From assembly GCA_022843385.1 (NCBI GenBank), contig JALHNT010000009.1, positions 110,691 to 174,690 on the forward strand: 64,000 bases of DNA. Direction: 5' to 3'. The position numbers and the translations under genes were made by a program. The notes below the pieces were generated by a model. It searched no databases. It was given only the letters and a program-made list of their open reading frames with translations, and was not told where the DNA came from. The stretch comes from Anaerolineae bacterium (GTDB lineage: Bacteria > Chloroflexota > Anaerolineae > Aggregatilineales > Phototrophicaceae). Shown here piece after piece: positions 33,086 to 43,462 of the stretch (position 1 is its first letter; each line of letters starts with the position of its first letter).

Positions 33086-34066
33086 TTACACCATCGGCAA
33101 AGCACTGCACATATCGGTTTCGGTCACGGTATCGGAACGAACGAAACCACCCTGCGACAAGCGCCACCAGGTGCGACCATCGCTGCCCATTGTCTGACCA
33201 TTGATCTCCACCGACTGACCGGCGCGCAGCGTCCCAACTACGTTGAAGCTGGTACCAGCGCCACTGCGGATGTTGACATCCTGGCTGCCGGCCGTGACCA
33301 TACAGGCCGCGCCGCTGCTCATAGCGGTGGCAATGGCAGCGAACGGCTGGATCATGTTGTCGTAACCCAGCATACCGATGTCGGCGCGAATGCGAGCGAT
33401 GTCGTCGGCTGTCGGCGGTTGCACCGGGCCAACGAATGTCCCGAGGCTGTCATCAGCCGGGTTGCCATCCAGGAACGGTTGCAGCACCGGCACCGCATCC
33501 GAGACGTTGTTCAGCGTGAACTGCGCATAGCTGATGTTGTTGGCGAGGCGACCACCGATCTGGCGCACCAGGGCGCGATGTTCGGCTTCGACCGCCGCGA
33601 TCTGGGTGGCAGTCACAGCAAAAGCGGTGGTATCAGCCGACTTGCTGAAGACGCGAGTGGCGGCCAGATAAGCACCGACAAAAGCGGTCTCCGCCACTTC
33701 GGTCACCGCCGAGAATAGCGCTTTGTCGCTGAACAGGGTCTCCGGCACATAGAACTCGGTCACCACCGGTTGCGCACCCAGTGAGACCAGCAGTTCGAGG
33801 TGATCCTGCTCGGCCAGGAAGCCGGCCTTCAGGTAATTCACCTGCACCGTATCCAGTCCCAGATCGCCGTCGATGGCGGCCAGGTAATGGGTGGTTGCGA
33901 AGAGTTCAGCCGTCGCCGCCAGGTTGATGATGGTTTGCAGGTCATCGTCGGCCATCGCCTGACCGAAGACGCGGCTGAAACCCCACACAGCATTGAAACT
34001 CAGGAAGGATGCACCAGCAGCAAAGGTGCTGCCTTTCAGAAAAGCGCGACGTGAAACATTGCTCAT
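33086..34066 (-). CDS. Tat-exported ferritin-like protein with C-terminal SH3b domain
   Basis: A 326-residue protein. The Tat signal (NVSRRAFLKGSTFAAGASFL) precedes a four-helix ferritin-like domain (Ferritin_2 type) with Glu/His candidates for a di-metal site: NLAATAELFATTHYLA, LAEQDHLELL and EAEHRALVRQIGG. From about residue 255 a bacterial SH3-like domain follows (GSQDVNIRSGAGTSFNVVGT; WWRLSQGGFV), which usually binds cell-surface material. It is a close tandem paralogue of the gene at 34215, which lacks the SH3b part. Roles could be oxidative-stress protection or metal handling outside the cell. Confidence 0.82.
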   Translation of the reverse strand: MSNVSRRAFLKGSTFAAGASFLSFNAVWGFSRVFGQAMADDDLQTIINLAATAELFATTHYLAAIDGDLGLDTVQVNYLKAGFLAEQDHLELLVSLGAQPVVTEFYVPETLFSDKALFSAVTEVAETAFVGAYLAATRVFSKSADTTAFAVTATQIAAVEAEHRALVRQIGGRLANNISYAQFTLNNVSDAVPVLQPFLDGNPADDSLGTFVGPVQPPTADDIARIRADIGMLGYDNMIQPFAAIATAMSSGAACMVTAGSQDVNIRSGAGTSFNVVGTLRAGQSVEINGQTMGSDGRTWWRLSQGGFVRSDTVTETDMCSALPMV

Positions 34067-34214
34067 GATCTTGCTTGCCCCTTGAAACACACGAACGAGA
34101 TAACGTAATAAAGGGGTGCAATCCATGTTAAAATGCGGATTGCACCAGCCTGCTCACCAATAGGTTAGGTGTTGGGCGGCGCTTCGCTTGACTCGAAACG
34201 TCGCCCCCTGACAA

Positions 34215-34967
34215 CTACATGGCCGCGAACGGCTGCACCGTGCTGTCATATCCCAGCATTTCGGCCTGGGCGCGAACCCCGGCGATGTCGTCGGCAGTCG
34301 GCGGCGCGACCGGCCCGATGAAAGTCCCCAGGCTGTCATCGGCAGGTTTGCCATCCAGGAACGGTTGCAGCACCGGCACGGCATCTGACACATTGTTCAG
34401 CGTGTACTGGGCATAGCTGATGTTGTTGGCGAGGCGTCCACCGATCTGACGCACCAGGGCGCGATGTTCAGCTTCGACCGCAGCGATCTGCGCGGTAGTC
34501 ACGGCAAACGGGGTGGTTTCTTCCGACTTGCTGAAGACACGGGTGGCAGCCAGATACGCGCCAACGAAGGCAGTCTCGGCCACTTCGGTCACGGCGGAGA
34601 AGAGCGCCTGATCGCTGAACAGCATCTCCGGCACATAGAACTCGGTCACAACCGGTTCGGCACCCAGCGAGACCAGCAGATCGAGGTGATCCTGCTCAGC
34701 CAGGAAGCCAGCCTTCAGGTAGTTTACCTGTACTTCAGCCAGACCCAGATCGCCATTGATCGCCGCCAGGTAGTGGGTGGTGGCAAACAATTCAGCGGTC
34801 GCGGCCAGATTGAGGATGGTTTGCAGGTCGTCATCGGCCATCGCCTGACCGAACACGCGGCTGAAACCCCACACGCTGTTGAAGCTCAACAGCGCCCCGG
34901 CACCCGCCAGTCCCGCGCCCTTCAGCAGGCTGCGGCGTGACAGGTTCTTCGAAAGTAATGAATCCAT
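34215..34967 (-). CDS. Tat-exported ferritin-like protein (short paralogue)
   Basis: A 250-residue protein with Tat signal NLSRRSLLKGAGLAGAGALL and a ferritin-like domain nearly identical in blocks to its downstream neighbour (SVWGFSRVFGQAMADDDLQT; EAEHRALVRQIGGRLANNIS; LQPFLDGKPADDSLGTFIGP). It stops right after the helix bundle (GYDSTVQPFAAM), where the neighbour continues into SH3b. ATG 34967 fits the Tat signal; the longer frame upstream is not part of it. The two genes arose by tandem duplication with gain or loss of the SH3b tail. Confidence 0.82.
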   Translation of the reverse strand: MDSLLSKNLSRRSLLKGAGLAGAGALLSFNSVWGFSRVFGQAMADDDLQTILNLAATAELFATTHYLAAINGDLGLAEVQVNYLKAGFLAEQDHLDLLVSLGAEPVVTEFYVPEMLFSDQALFSAVTEVAETAFVGAYLAATRVFSKSEETTPFAVTTAQIAAVEAEHRALVRQIGGRLANNISYAQYTLNNVSDAVPVLQPFLDGKPADDSLGTFIGPVAPPTADDIAGVRAQAEMLGYDSTVQPFAAM

Positions 34968-35156
34968 CGGAAGCTCCTTGAGACTGAATGGACATGCGCA
35001 CCGCACGGGCTGTGCGATACAGCCAACAATATCGACGGCTCAAGGGCATTCAGATTGACGGACCAAGTCTTTCTCATCAATCACTCATCATTTAGAGGCA
35101 ATTAGGACGTACAAACGACTTCCTAACAAAATGTGCATTCTGGCACAGAGACTTCA

Positions 35157-35165
35157 TGCTATAAT
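35157..35165 (+). promoter_or_regulatory. extended -10 promoter TGCTATAAT
   Basis: A consensus extended -10 element 37 bases upstream of the HEAT-repeat gene; the -35 region is weak. Confidence 0.6.
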
Positions 35166-35202
35166 TTCCTTTAGTTGGTGTGGCGAAAGCATTAAGAGCG
35201 CA

Positions 35203-36015
35203 ATGGATTTTAAATTCGAAATCTGGCGATTACAGGCCAGCGGCGATGCGCGCGGGCTGATCGATAAGCTCAGGAGCCCGGATATCGAGGTTCGGCTGCG
35301 CGCTGCAACAGCCCTGCGCACGTTGGGTGCTACAGTTGCCATCCCAACGTTGCAAGCCGCACTGGCATCAGAAGGCGATCCGACGATGCGCCTGGTGTTG
35401 ATCTCCGCCCTCGATGTGCTGTTCGACGACACCAGCGATACACCCAACACCAGCGAAAACCTGAATCAGATGGTGGAGCTGATCGCACTGCTCAACAGCG
35501 ATGACGCCGCTGAAGCCATCCGGGCTGCCCGTGCTTTAGGTGACATCCGCGAACGGTTAGCGGTCGAAGCCCTGATCGTCGTCTTTAACAACAAGAAACT
35601 GGGGCCACGTGTGCGGTTGGCGGTGGCCGAAGCGCTCATCAAGCTGGAGAGCGCTCCGACTGAAGTGACGCTGTTAGCCGCGCTGCGCCACGAGAAGTGG
35701 ACGATCCGCCGCAGCGCTGCTGCCGTTATCGGTCAGGCGCAGCTTGACTGGGCAGTTGATCCACTGATTCAGGCGCTCAAGGATGAGCATGAAGCGGTAC
35801 GGCGCACGGCCCGCGCCGCGCTGGAGCGCATTGATACCGCCGAAGCGAAGGAAGCGGTTCAGGCCTATGACCACCCAACACCATCCATCCTATCCGGGGG
35901 CATTCCTGCCACACCCACGCCAGATAGCCCGATGAAGCTGTCAGAACTACCTGCCGTCACCGAAGAAGATACCCAGCCCACCGCGCCGATTACTCTGCCG
36001 GATGACGTGTGCTGA
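35203..36015 (+). CDS. HEAT-repeat protein
   Basis: A 270-residue soluble protein made of HEAT/PBS-lyase-type repeats: SPDIEVRLRAATALRTLGAT, SDDAAEAIRAARALGDIRER, HEKWTIRRSAAAVIGQAQLD and DEHEAVRRTARAALERIDT. The last 45 residues are a disordered Pro/Thr/Glu-rich tail (ILSGGIPATPTPDSPMKLSE). HEAT solenoids bind proteins or nucleic acids. No enzyme signature is present. The start is chosen at ATG 35203, downstream of the extended -10 element. Confidence 0.8.
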   Translation: MDFKFEIWRLQASGDARGLIDKLRSPDIEVRLRAATALRTLGATVAIPTLQAALASEGDPTMRLVLISALDVLFDDTSDTPNTSENLNQMVELIALLNSDDAAEAIRAARALGDIRERLAVEALIVVFNNKKLGPRVRLAVAEALIKLESAPTEVTLLAALRHEKWTIRRSAAAVIGQAQLDWAVDPLIQALKDEHEAVRRTARAALERIDTAEAKEAVQAYDHPTPSILSGGIPATPTPDSPMKLSELPAVTEEDTQPTAPITLPDDVC

Positions 36016-36084
36016 TTCCCCTGAATCAAAAAGAGGCACAAACGATGTATGCCTCTTCGTCCAATCATCCATAATCTCGAACGT

Positions 36085-36561
36085 TCAGGCCGGGATCATC
36101 TGGAGCTGAAGCAACCGATAAATCACCTGCATCAGCAACTCAAGTTGCATCGGTTTGACCACGTAGCCGTTGCCGCCCAACTCGAAGAACTCGCGCTCGA
36201 TCTCTGGGCGCGGAGTGGCCGTCACCATCAGGAAAGGGATCGCCTGCGAAAGAGGATCGGTGCGCAGCTCACGCAGAAATTCCAGCCCATTCATGAACGG
36301 CTTCATCATGTCAGAGATCACTAGCGATACCGGCTGACGGCGACAGAATGCCAATGCTTCGCGCGCATCCGGCACAGTGACCGAGCGAAATCCCTTGCGC
36401 TTCAGAATCATTTCGTACAGGCGCGCCATGGTGGGCTCATCATCGCTAATGATGATGGGCGCGTACTGGGTGAGAGCCGCCAGTTCGGCATCGTTGGATA
36501 CCGGCTGCTGCACTTTATCGGAAAGCAGATGCCAATCGGCCAATTGTGGTATCGAATTCAT
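36085..36561 (-). CDS. single-domain response regulator
   Basis: A 158-residue protein: a 35-residue lead, then a receiver domain with the acidic pair in IIISDDEPTMARLY, the phospho-acceptor Asp in LVISDMMKPFMNG, Thr in FLMVTATPR and Lys in GYVVKPMQLE. It has no output domain, so it would work by binding a partner, as CheY- or Spo0F-like proteins do. No kinase is adjacent. Confidence 0.9.
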   Translation of the reverse strand: MNSIPQLADWHLLSDKVQQPVSNDAELAALTQYAPIIISDDEPTMARLYEMILKRKGFRSVTVPDAREALAFCRRQPVSLVISDMMKPFMNGLEFLRELRTDPLSQAIPFLMVTATPRPEIEREFFELGGNGYVVKPMQLELLMQVIYRLLQLQMIPA

Positions 36562-36700
36562 CGCCGTTTCCTCCTCACTGGCTTATTGAGTTGAAGCCAT
36601 TCCCCTCGGCGTATCTCACACTATACAATAGAATAATGAAATGCGTTAGTACAATCCGCCTTAAGACGGAGAGCACAACGCTGGATCGGGAGAAGTTACT

Positions 36701-37255
36701 ATGGCGCGAGTGACACAACGGCTGGGGATGGCGCGTTTTGAGGCCGATGAATACTACCGGCAGGCGTTAGATGCCTATCGCAAAAATCGTTTCGACAACG
36801 CTATCAACAGCCTGAATGATGCCATTCTGATTCAGGGCAATCGGGCGGAATTCTTCGCCGCGCGTGGGTTGATCTATCTCGAAGATGGTGTCAAGGACAA
36901 GGCTCAGGCCGATTTCGAGAAAGCGCTCAAACTGAACAAACACGAGATGCTGGCGCACTACGGGCGCGGCATCATCGCCTATCAATCCAACAACTGGGAT
37001 GAAGCCCTGGCGCACTTCTCCGATGCTTACAAAGCGGATCCAGAACGCCCGGAAACACTCTATTATCTGGCGCTGGTCTATCACCGTAAGCATCAGCACG
37101 ATGTCGCCCACCGCTTGATGGAAGTGGGGCTGGGTTTCCTGCCCGAAGAGGACAAGCGTCGCCCGGATTTTCAACGCTGGTTACGCGAATTCGAGAAGAT
37201 CATCCGCGACAAACAAGCCCCGCGCCTGAATGTGATGGGTAGGACTGATGAATGA
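36701..37255 (+). CDS. TPR-repeat protein
   Basis: A 184-residue soluble protein with at least three tetratricopeptide repeats: YYRQALDAYRKNRFDNAINS, GLIYLEDGVKDKAQADFEKA and GRGIIAYQSNNWDEALAHFS, followed by TLYYLALVYHRKHQHDVAHR. TPRs mediate protein-protein contact. GGGAG lies about ten bases before ATG. It is convergent with the TIR gene; no partner is evident. Confidence 0.85.
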   Translation: MARVTQRLGMARFEADEYYRQALDAYRKNRFDNAINSLNDAILIQGNRAEFFAARGLIYLEDGVKDKAQADFEKALKLNKHEMLAHYGRGIIAYQSNNWDEALAHFSDAYKADPERPETLYYLALVYHRKHQHDVAHRLMEVGLGFLPEEDKRRPDFQRWLREFEKIIRDKQAPRLNVMGRTDE

Positions 37256-37271
37256 CCATGAACCAACCGAT

Positions 37272-38030
37272 CTAGAGCGTCGAATAACCCAGGCCGACCA
37301 GCAGCTCATTGAGGGCTGACTCGTAATGCTTCACCGTTTCGCGCTCAACCAGGATGATTTGCCGTTGGCGCAGCCAATCTGGCAGCGTGTCATCCAGCCG
37401 CGCTCCCTGATGAAACAGCGTGATGATGCGACAGTCAGCTTCATGGGCGATCTCCAGCTCTTTGCGCACCCATTCCGATTTAGCATAGGTATCGGGTGCC
37501 AGCAGACAGATGAAATAGCGGCTGTCGCGGATGGTCTGCTGCAAACGTTGCGCCCAGTCTTCGCCCGGTTCGATCAGTTTGTCGATAAAGGTGTTAATCT
37601 TTGGGTCGCGCAGCTTAAGCCGTGCTTCCACTAGCAAGGCCAGCGCGCTGCTGGTTTCGCGTCGATAGGAGATAAACACGCCGGGAGCCTGTGCCGGGCG
37701 TTCCAGCAGTTGAAACGCCTGGGACGTTAGCAGATAGTATTCGCTGCCGGACTCACGCCGTTCTAGCCGTGTCAGATAACCGAATGCCTGCAACAAATCA
37801 GAGGCAGGATTATTATCTTTCCACTTCGCCTCAAGGAACGGGATGAAATTGGCGTCACTATCGATACCATCCAGATAAGCCGTCGCATTCCAACTTTCGC
37901 CATGAAAGTAATTGATGACGAACTTGGCACCCCAGAGTCCTTTGGTCGCCCCATACGCCAGATCGCGGGCAAAGGCATGAATACGCTCCAGTGGTTCTGT
38001 CGGCGCAGCTTGTTCCAACGGATTGTCCAT
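37272..38030 (-). CDS. C-terminal TIR-domain protein with novel N-terminal domain
   Basis: A 252-residue soluble protein. Residues 117-252 are a TIR domain: GVFISYRRETSSALALLVEA, NTFIDKLIEPGEDW, YFICLLAPDTYAKSEWVRKE. The Glu in WVRKELEIA is at the position of the catalytic Glu of NAD-cleaving TIR domains. Residues 1-110 (ERIHAFARDLAYGATKGLWG; YFHGESWNATAYLDGIDSDA) match no domain I know and resemble a small sensor or winged-helix module (LLQAFGYLTRLERRESGSEY). GGGAG is seven bases before ATG. It may be a stand-alone stress or defence effector. Confidence 0.78.
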   Translation of the reverse strand: MDNPLEQAAPTEPLERIHAFARDLAYGATKGLWGAKFVINYFHGESWNATAYLDGIDSDANFIPFLEAKWKDNNPASDLLQAFGYLTRLERRESGSEYYLLTSQAFQLLERPAQAPGVFISYRRETSSALALLVEARLKLRDPKINTFIDKLIEPGEDWAQRLQQTIRDSRYFICLLAPDTYAKSEWVRKELEIAHEADCRIITLFHQGARLDDTLPDWLRQRQIILVERETVKHYESALNELLVGLGYSTL

Positions 38031-38123
38031 CCTTCATCTCCCAGCGAATTGACAACATATCATGCGATCCTTAGATTCAATGGCTGAACGTTGCAGATGT
38101 CAACATAGAGAATTACCCCCTGG

Positions 38124-38157
38124 CCCCCTCTTTCGCTACCTGCCGCGAAAGAGGGGG
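38124..38157. terminator. 13-bp hairpin between TIR gene start and secreted-protein gene end
   Basis: CCCCCTCTTTCGC pairs with GCGAAAGAGGGGG around an eight-base loop, 46 bases beyond the stop of the minus-strand gene at 38203. Confidence 0.7.
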
Positions 38158-38202
38158 CAGGTATTCGATTCAAGCGGTGAATGCATCGATGTTGAGCAAT
38201 CC

Positions 38203-39120
38203 TCAGGAGACAGGCTCAGGTGCAGTGATCTCCACCGGCTCGTCAAAGCGCGAGAGATCCGTGACGGTAGTCGTCTGAAGTCCGGGGCGGGCTGCATCGC
38301 CCTCGCCGGACGGTGCAATCTGAATGACGGTGTACAGCCGATGCACCAGCCCGTCATCATCACCAATATAAACCGCGAAGGTCATCTGAATATCTTCCGG
38401 TGCCGGTGGCGTCTGGTCAACCGCCGGGCGCTGCGGCAGCGGGCCATTGCCGCCTCCAGGCAGGCCACCTAACCCCGCACCCAGTCCTACATTCAACAGG
38501 CTGGCGGCTTCGCTCTCCAGCACGGCGGCCGGGTCGAGCGTGATCTGATACACGCTCATGGCCTGATCGTCGATAGTATCGGCGGGCAGTGCCGTGATGG
38601 CCGTCACACTCTGCTCATCCAGTGGGAGCAGCAGCATCGCCAGCAGTTGATTATCCGATGGGCCAAAGGGCAAGCCCCCCTGTTCAGCCGTGAACTGTTC
38701 CATATCCACCCAGTCCTGCGGCAGCTCCAGCGGCAGCCCTTCCGGCAGATCGGTGAAGCGGGCATAGGTCACGCCATCGATGCTGATGATTTCCGACGTC
38801 AGCTCTATCGCGCCGATCATCGGCAGGGTGCTGCTGGTGACGAGGCTGCCGCTGGCGTTCCAGCCACTTTCGGTGCGCGCCAGATCAAATTCCTGTGTCA
38901 ATTGTAGGCTGAGGTCGAAGCCATTGGCACCGCCGGAGCTTTCCGTCAGCGATTGCGACATCAGATGCAGGCTTTCGACGCTGCGCGTGGACTCGAAGGC
39001 TACTGCAACATCCGCTAGCGCCGCCGGATCAACTGCCTCCTGCGCCAGACCGATCTGCCCGACGGCCAGCGCCCCGACCAGCGCCAGGGCAAGCAGCGGC
39101 TTGTTCCATCGTTTCATCAT
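38203..39120 (-). CDS. secreted LolA/LppX-like protein of unknown function
   Basis: A 305-residue exported protein with signal RWNKPLLALALVGALAVGQI. The mature part alternates beta strands in the way of LolA/LppX-like lipid-binding shells (SLQLTQEFDLARTESGWNAS; GVTYARFTDLPEGLP; MTFAVYIGDDDGLVHRLYTV). A Gly/Pro-rich loop (GLGGLPGGGNGPLPQ) interrupts it. AAGGAG is six bases before ATGATG. No lipobox cysteine is present, so it is released or held by other means. It is divergent from the MacA-like gene; a linked role in export is possible but not shown. Confidence 0.7.
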   Translation of the reverse strand: MMKRWNKPLLALALVGALAVGQIGLAQEAVDPAALADVAVAFESTRSVESLHLMSQSLTESSGGANGFDLSLQLTQEFDLARTESGWNASGSLVTSSTLPMIGAIELTSEIISIDGVTYARFTDLPEGLPLELPQDWVDMEQFTAEQGGLPFGPSDNQLLAMLLLPLDEQSVTAITALPADTIDDQAMSVYQITLDPAAVLESEAASLLNVGLGAGLGGLPGGGNGPLPQRPAVDQTPPAPEDIQMTFAVYIGDDDGLVHRLYTVIQIAPSGEGDAARPGLQTTTVTDLSRFDEPVEITAPEPVS

Positions 39121-39366
39121 ACGTTTCTCCTTGTCGTTGAATGGACATCTTCAGCTCACCTTGAGCCTTACGGCTGATTGTAGAAAGCGAGTCTGGAGAA
39201 CTTGTCGAGAAGTGATCGAATTCCGGTGCAGTCTGGCCGGGGTCGAGTGATCGATTCGAACTCAATCAAAGTTGCACAGCCTCTCCATCATTTCTCCAGA
39301 ATTGGTCGCTAGAGTGAAAGCTATAGGAAAACGCACCGCATTCAGCGGCCAGAGAGGAGCAATCCC

Positions 39367-40784
39367 ATGCAAAAACGCAATCTTGTCTTCGGAACGCTGG
39401 CAGTGGCAGCCGTCGCGCTGGTCAGTCTGCTGGCGCTGTCGCCGGGCGGTCAGACCGTCTCGGCACAGAATCAACAAACGGCGCGCGTCGAGCGTCGCAG
39501 CCTGAATACCACCATCGAAACCACCGGCACGATTGAACCAGAAGATGAAGTGCTGCTGTCGTTCGGCATGTCCGGCACCGTCAGCGCCATCCTGGTGCAG
39601 GTGGGCGACGAGGTGAAGGCCGGTGATGTGCTGGCGCAGTTGGACACCAGTGATCTGGAAAACCAGATCGCCCGGCAGGAGCAAAGCCTGATCGTGCAGC
39701 AGGCCAGCTATGACCAGTTGATCGAACCGCCGACCGCCCGTGAAATCGCTCAGGCTGAAGCCAACCTGGCCTCGGCGCAATCGCAACTGGCGCAGGCGCA
39801 GACCAACCTGGAGACCGCCTCCAATAACGAAACCATCAACTGCTCCAGCCTGGAGAACGCCGCGCTCGAACTGGAACGCGCCAACGATGCCTACGCTGAT
39901 TATGTCGAAGACGGCTACCGGATGGACGCCACCTTCATCCCTGACCCGGAGTCGGATGCCGGTGACCGGCTGCGCACGGCCCAGAGCAATTACAACGTGG
40001 CGCAGGCACAGTGCAACGAAACCACGCCGGCCTCGCAACTCGAAGTATCGGTCAGCGCGGCACAGGCCAGCGTCGATCAGGCGCAGGCGGCGCTGGACGA
40101 ACTGCTCAATGGGCCGACCGAAGATCAGATCACATCGTCACAGGCGCAGCTCGACAATGCCCGGCTGCAACTGGAAGATGCCCGCGCCTCGCTGGATAAC
40201 GCGGTGGTCACCGCAGCCTTCGATGGCATCGTCGCCGAAGTGGAGATTACACGCGGGCAGCAGGTGAATGCCAACACCGTCGCCATCCGGCTGGTGGATG
40301 CCTCGCAGCTTCACATCAACGTCAGCGTCGATGAACTCGATATCGCCCAGGTGGCAACCGGACAGGCGGCCATCATCTCGCCCGAAGCCCTCAACGGTCA
40401 GACAATTGATGGCATCGTGACGCGCATCGCCCCGGTCAGCACCATCAGCGATGGCGTGGTGACTTACGATGTGCGGGTGGACATCGGCAGCAACAACACC
40501 CTGCCGGTGCGCATTGGCATGACCACCGATGTCGAGATCGTGGTTGGCAGCCTGGAGGCCGTGCTGGTCGTCCCCACCGGAGCTATTCAGCGCGACGGAC
40601 AGAATGAGTATGTCGAAGTGCTGAACGCCGACAACTCCACCACCCGTGTCTCGATCACCAGCGGAGCGACGATTGATGGCTTCACCGAAGTGCAGGGCGA
40701 CCTGACCGAAGGCCTGACCGTCATCGTCCCGGAACGCACCAGCCCTGAGACCAGCAGCAACCTGCCCTTCGCCGGAGGCAATTG

Positions 40785-40785
<1 letters not shown>
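39367..40785 (+). CDS. MacA/HlyD-like periplasmic adaptor of an ABC exporter
   Basis: A 472-residue membrane-fusion protein. A signal or anchor (LVFGTLAVAAVALVSLLALS) is followed by a lipoyl half (SFGMSGTVSAILVQVGDEVK), a long coiled-coil hairpin (residues about 95-270, with many Gln/Ala heptads), the other lipoyl half (VTAAFDGIVAEVEITRGQQV) and beta-barrel/membrane-proximal domains (LPVRIGMTTDVEIVVG). Such adaptors link a MacB-type ABC permease to the outside. It overlaps the ATPase gene as TGATG, making a three-gene exporter operon. Confidence 0.9.
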
Positions 40786-41511
<726 letters not shown>

Positions 41512-41531
<20 letters not shown>

Positions 41532-43431
41532 TCTCAAGCCGCAGGCCCGCAGTCTGGTGACGCTGGTCTGCGCCGGGTTGATCCTGGTGTCCTATCTGGC
41601 GCTGTCCCCCTGGGTCAATATCTCGTTTCCGGGGATGGGTCAGGCGGGCAACATCACCCTGCCGGAAGGGTTTGATCCGTCGCAATTGCCGCAAGGCTCC
41701 AGCGCTCCCGAAGCGCCACAGGGTTTCGCGCCGCCGGCTGGCTTTGAAGCCCCGGCCACAGCCCAGCCCTCGACCGCCCCACAAGGGACGACGAACACCC
41801 CGGCACAACCGCAAGTGCCTGGGCGGCTGGTGGGGTTGATCGGCGCACCGGGGGTGACCGGCCTGTTCCTGGTGCCGCTGGCGGCGGGGGTCGCTGTGCT
41901 GCTCACCGGCTGGCGCATGTGGAAACCGCGCCACTTCCGCCTGACATCGGTGCTGGTGCTGGTGTGTGGATTGGTGGCGCTGCTGTACTTCGTGATCTTC
42001 TTCGCGATGGACACGCTGCTGCCCATCCCGATCAACATGATCGATCAGGCCGGCATCGGCTTCTGGCTGGCGCTGGTCGGCAGCCTGGGGTTGTTCCTGC
42101 AGATCTTCATCCCGCGCTTCAGCACTGATGCCAGCCGCGAGACCGTGAAGCAGTTGGTGCCGAAAGCCAAACGCTCCGGCCTGAGCATCAGCCAGAACCT
42201 GAGTGTGGCAATGGATGCGCTAATGGCGAACAAGATGCGCTCGGCGCTGACCATGCTTGGCATCATCATCGGCGTGGCCTCGGTGGTCTCGATGATCTCA
42301 GTGGGACGCGGCGCAACCTCCGCCATCACCGATCAGATCGCCAGCACCGGCCTCAACCTGCTGACGATCAGCCCCGGCGCGAATCGGCAAATCGCGGGTC
42401 CAGGCGGCGGAGGCGGGGGCGGCGGAGGCGGTAGTGACACGCTGACTTACGACGATGCACAGGCGTTGGAGAAAAACCTGACCGGGATTGACACCGTGTT
42501 GCCGCAGTACAACAGCACGCTGGATGTTCGCACCGACCAGGAACGGTTGCAAACGACAGTGCGTGGCGTCACAGCGGATTACGCCCCCATCCGCAATATC
42601 GAGATCGAGATCGGACGCTACCTGACTGAGGCCGAATACAACGGCGATGCGCGGGTGGCTGTGCTGGGGCAGCAGGCAGCCGAGGAATTGTTCGGCGGCG
42701 TCAACCCCATCGGGCGCGACATCCGCATCGCCAACAAGCGCTTTCAGGTCATTGGTGTGCTGGCGGAACAGGATGGCGGGTTTGGGCAAGACCCCAACCT
42801 GGAGATTCATGTCCCGCTGACCACCGGCTATCGACAGATCTTCGATGCCCGCAAGGCCGGCAGCAGCGATTATCTGGTCACCAGCATCGTGGTGGCCGTG
42901 ACGGATCTGGATGAGGTGGATCGGGTATCGGCAGAGATCGAAACGGTGCTGCGCCGCGAACATCGCCTGGCTGCCGATGAGGACAACGACTTCAGCATCC
43001 TCAATCAGCAAAGCCTGCTCGACATCGCCAGCACGGTTTCGACCACGCTGACGGTGCTGCTGGGCGCGATTGCCAGCGTCTCGCTGCTGGTGGGCGGCAT
43101 CGGCATCATGAACATCATGCTGGTCTCGGTCAGCGAGCGCACCAAAGAGATCGGTCTGCGCAAGGCCATCGGGGCGCGCAGCGGGCATATCTCGCAGCAG
43201 TTCCTCATCGAAACCATCTTCCTCAGTCTGCTGGGCGGACTGCTGGGGGTGGCGCTGGGGGTTGGCATCGCCTTCCTGGTCAATGCCAGCGGTGCGCTGA
43301 CCGCCGTCATCAGCCTGGACTCAATTGCACTGGGGCTGGGTTTCTCAGCGCTGGTGGGCATCTTCTTCGGCGTGTATCCGGCCAACCGCGCCGCCGCGCT
43401 CGAACCGATTGAAGCACTTCGTTATGAATAA
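41512..43431 (+). CDS. MacB/FtsX-type ABC permease with extra N-terminal membrane domain
   Basis: A 639-residue permease. An unusual first 230 residues hold a membrane segment, a Pro/Ala/Gln-rich stretch (GFEAPATAQPSTAPQGTTN) and three more membrane segments. Then comes the standard MacB core: ALMANKMRSALTMLGIIIGV, a periplasmic domain containing a run of glycines (GPGGGGGGGGGGS, near 295-308), and the FtsX end GIMNIMLVSVSERTKEIGLR, GVYPANRAAALEPIEALRYE. The start at ATG 41512 is set by GGAGGT six bases upstream. The permease probably moves peptides, lipids or antimicrobials outward. Confidence 0.88.
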
Positions 43432-43462
43432 GCGGGCGCACACGCCCACACGAAAGGATCGA

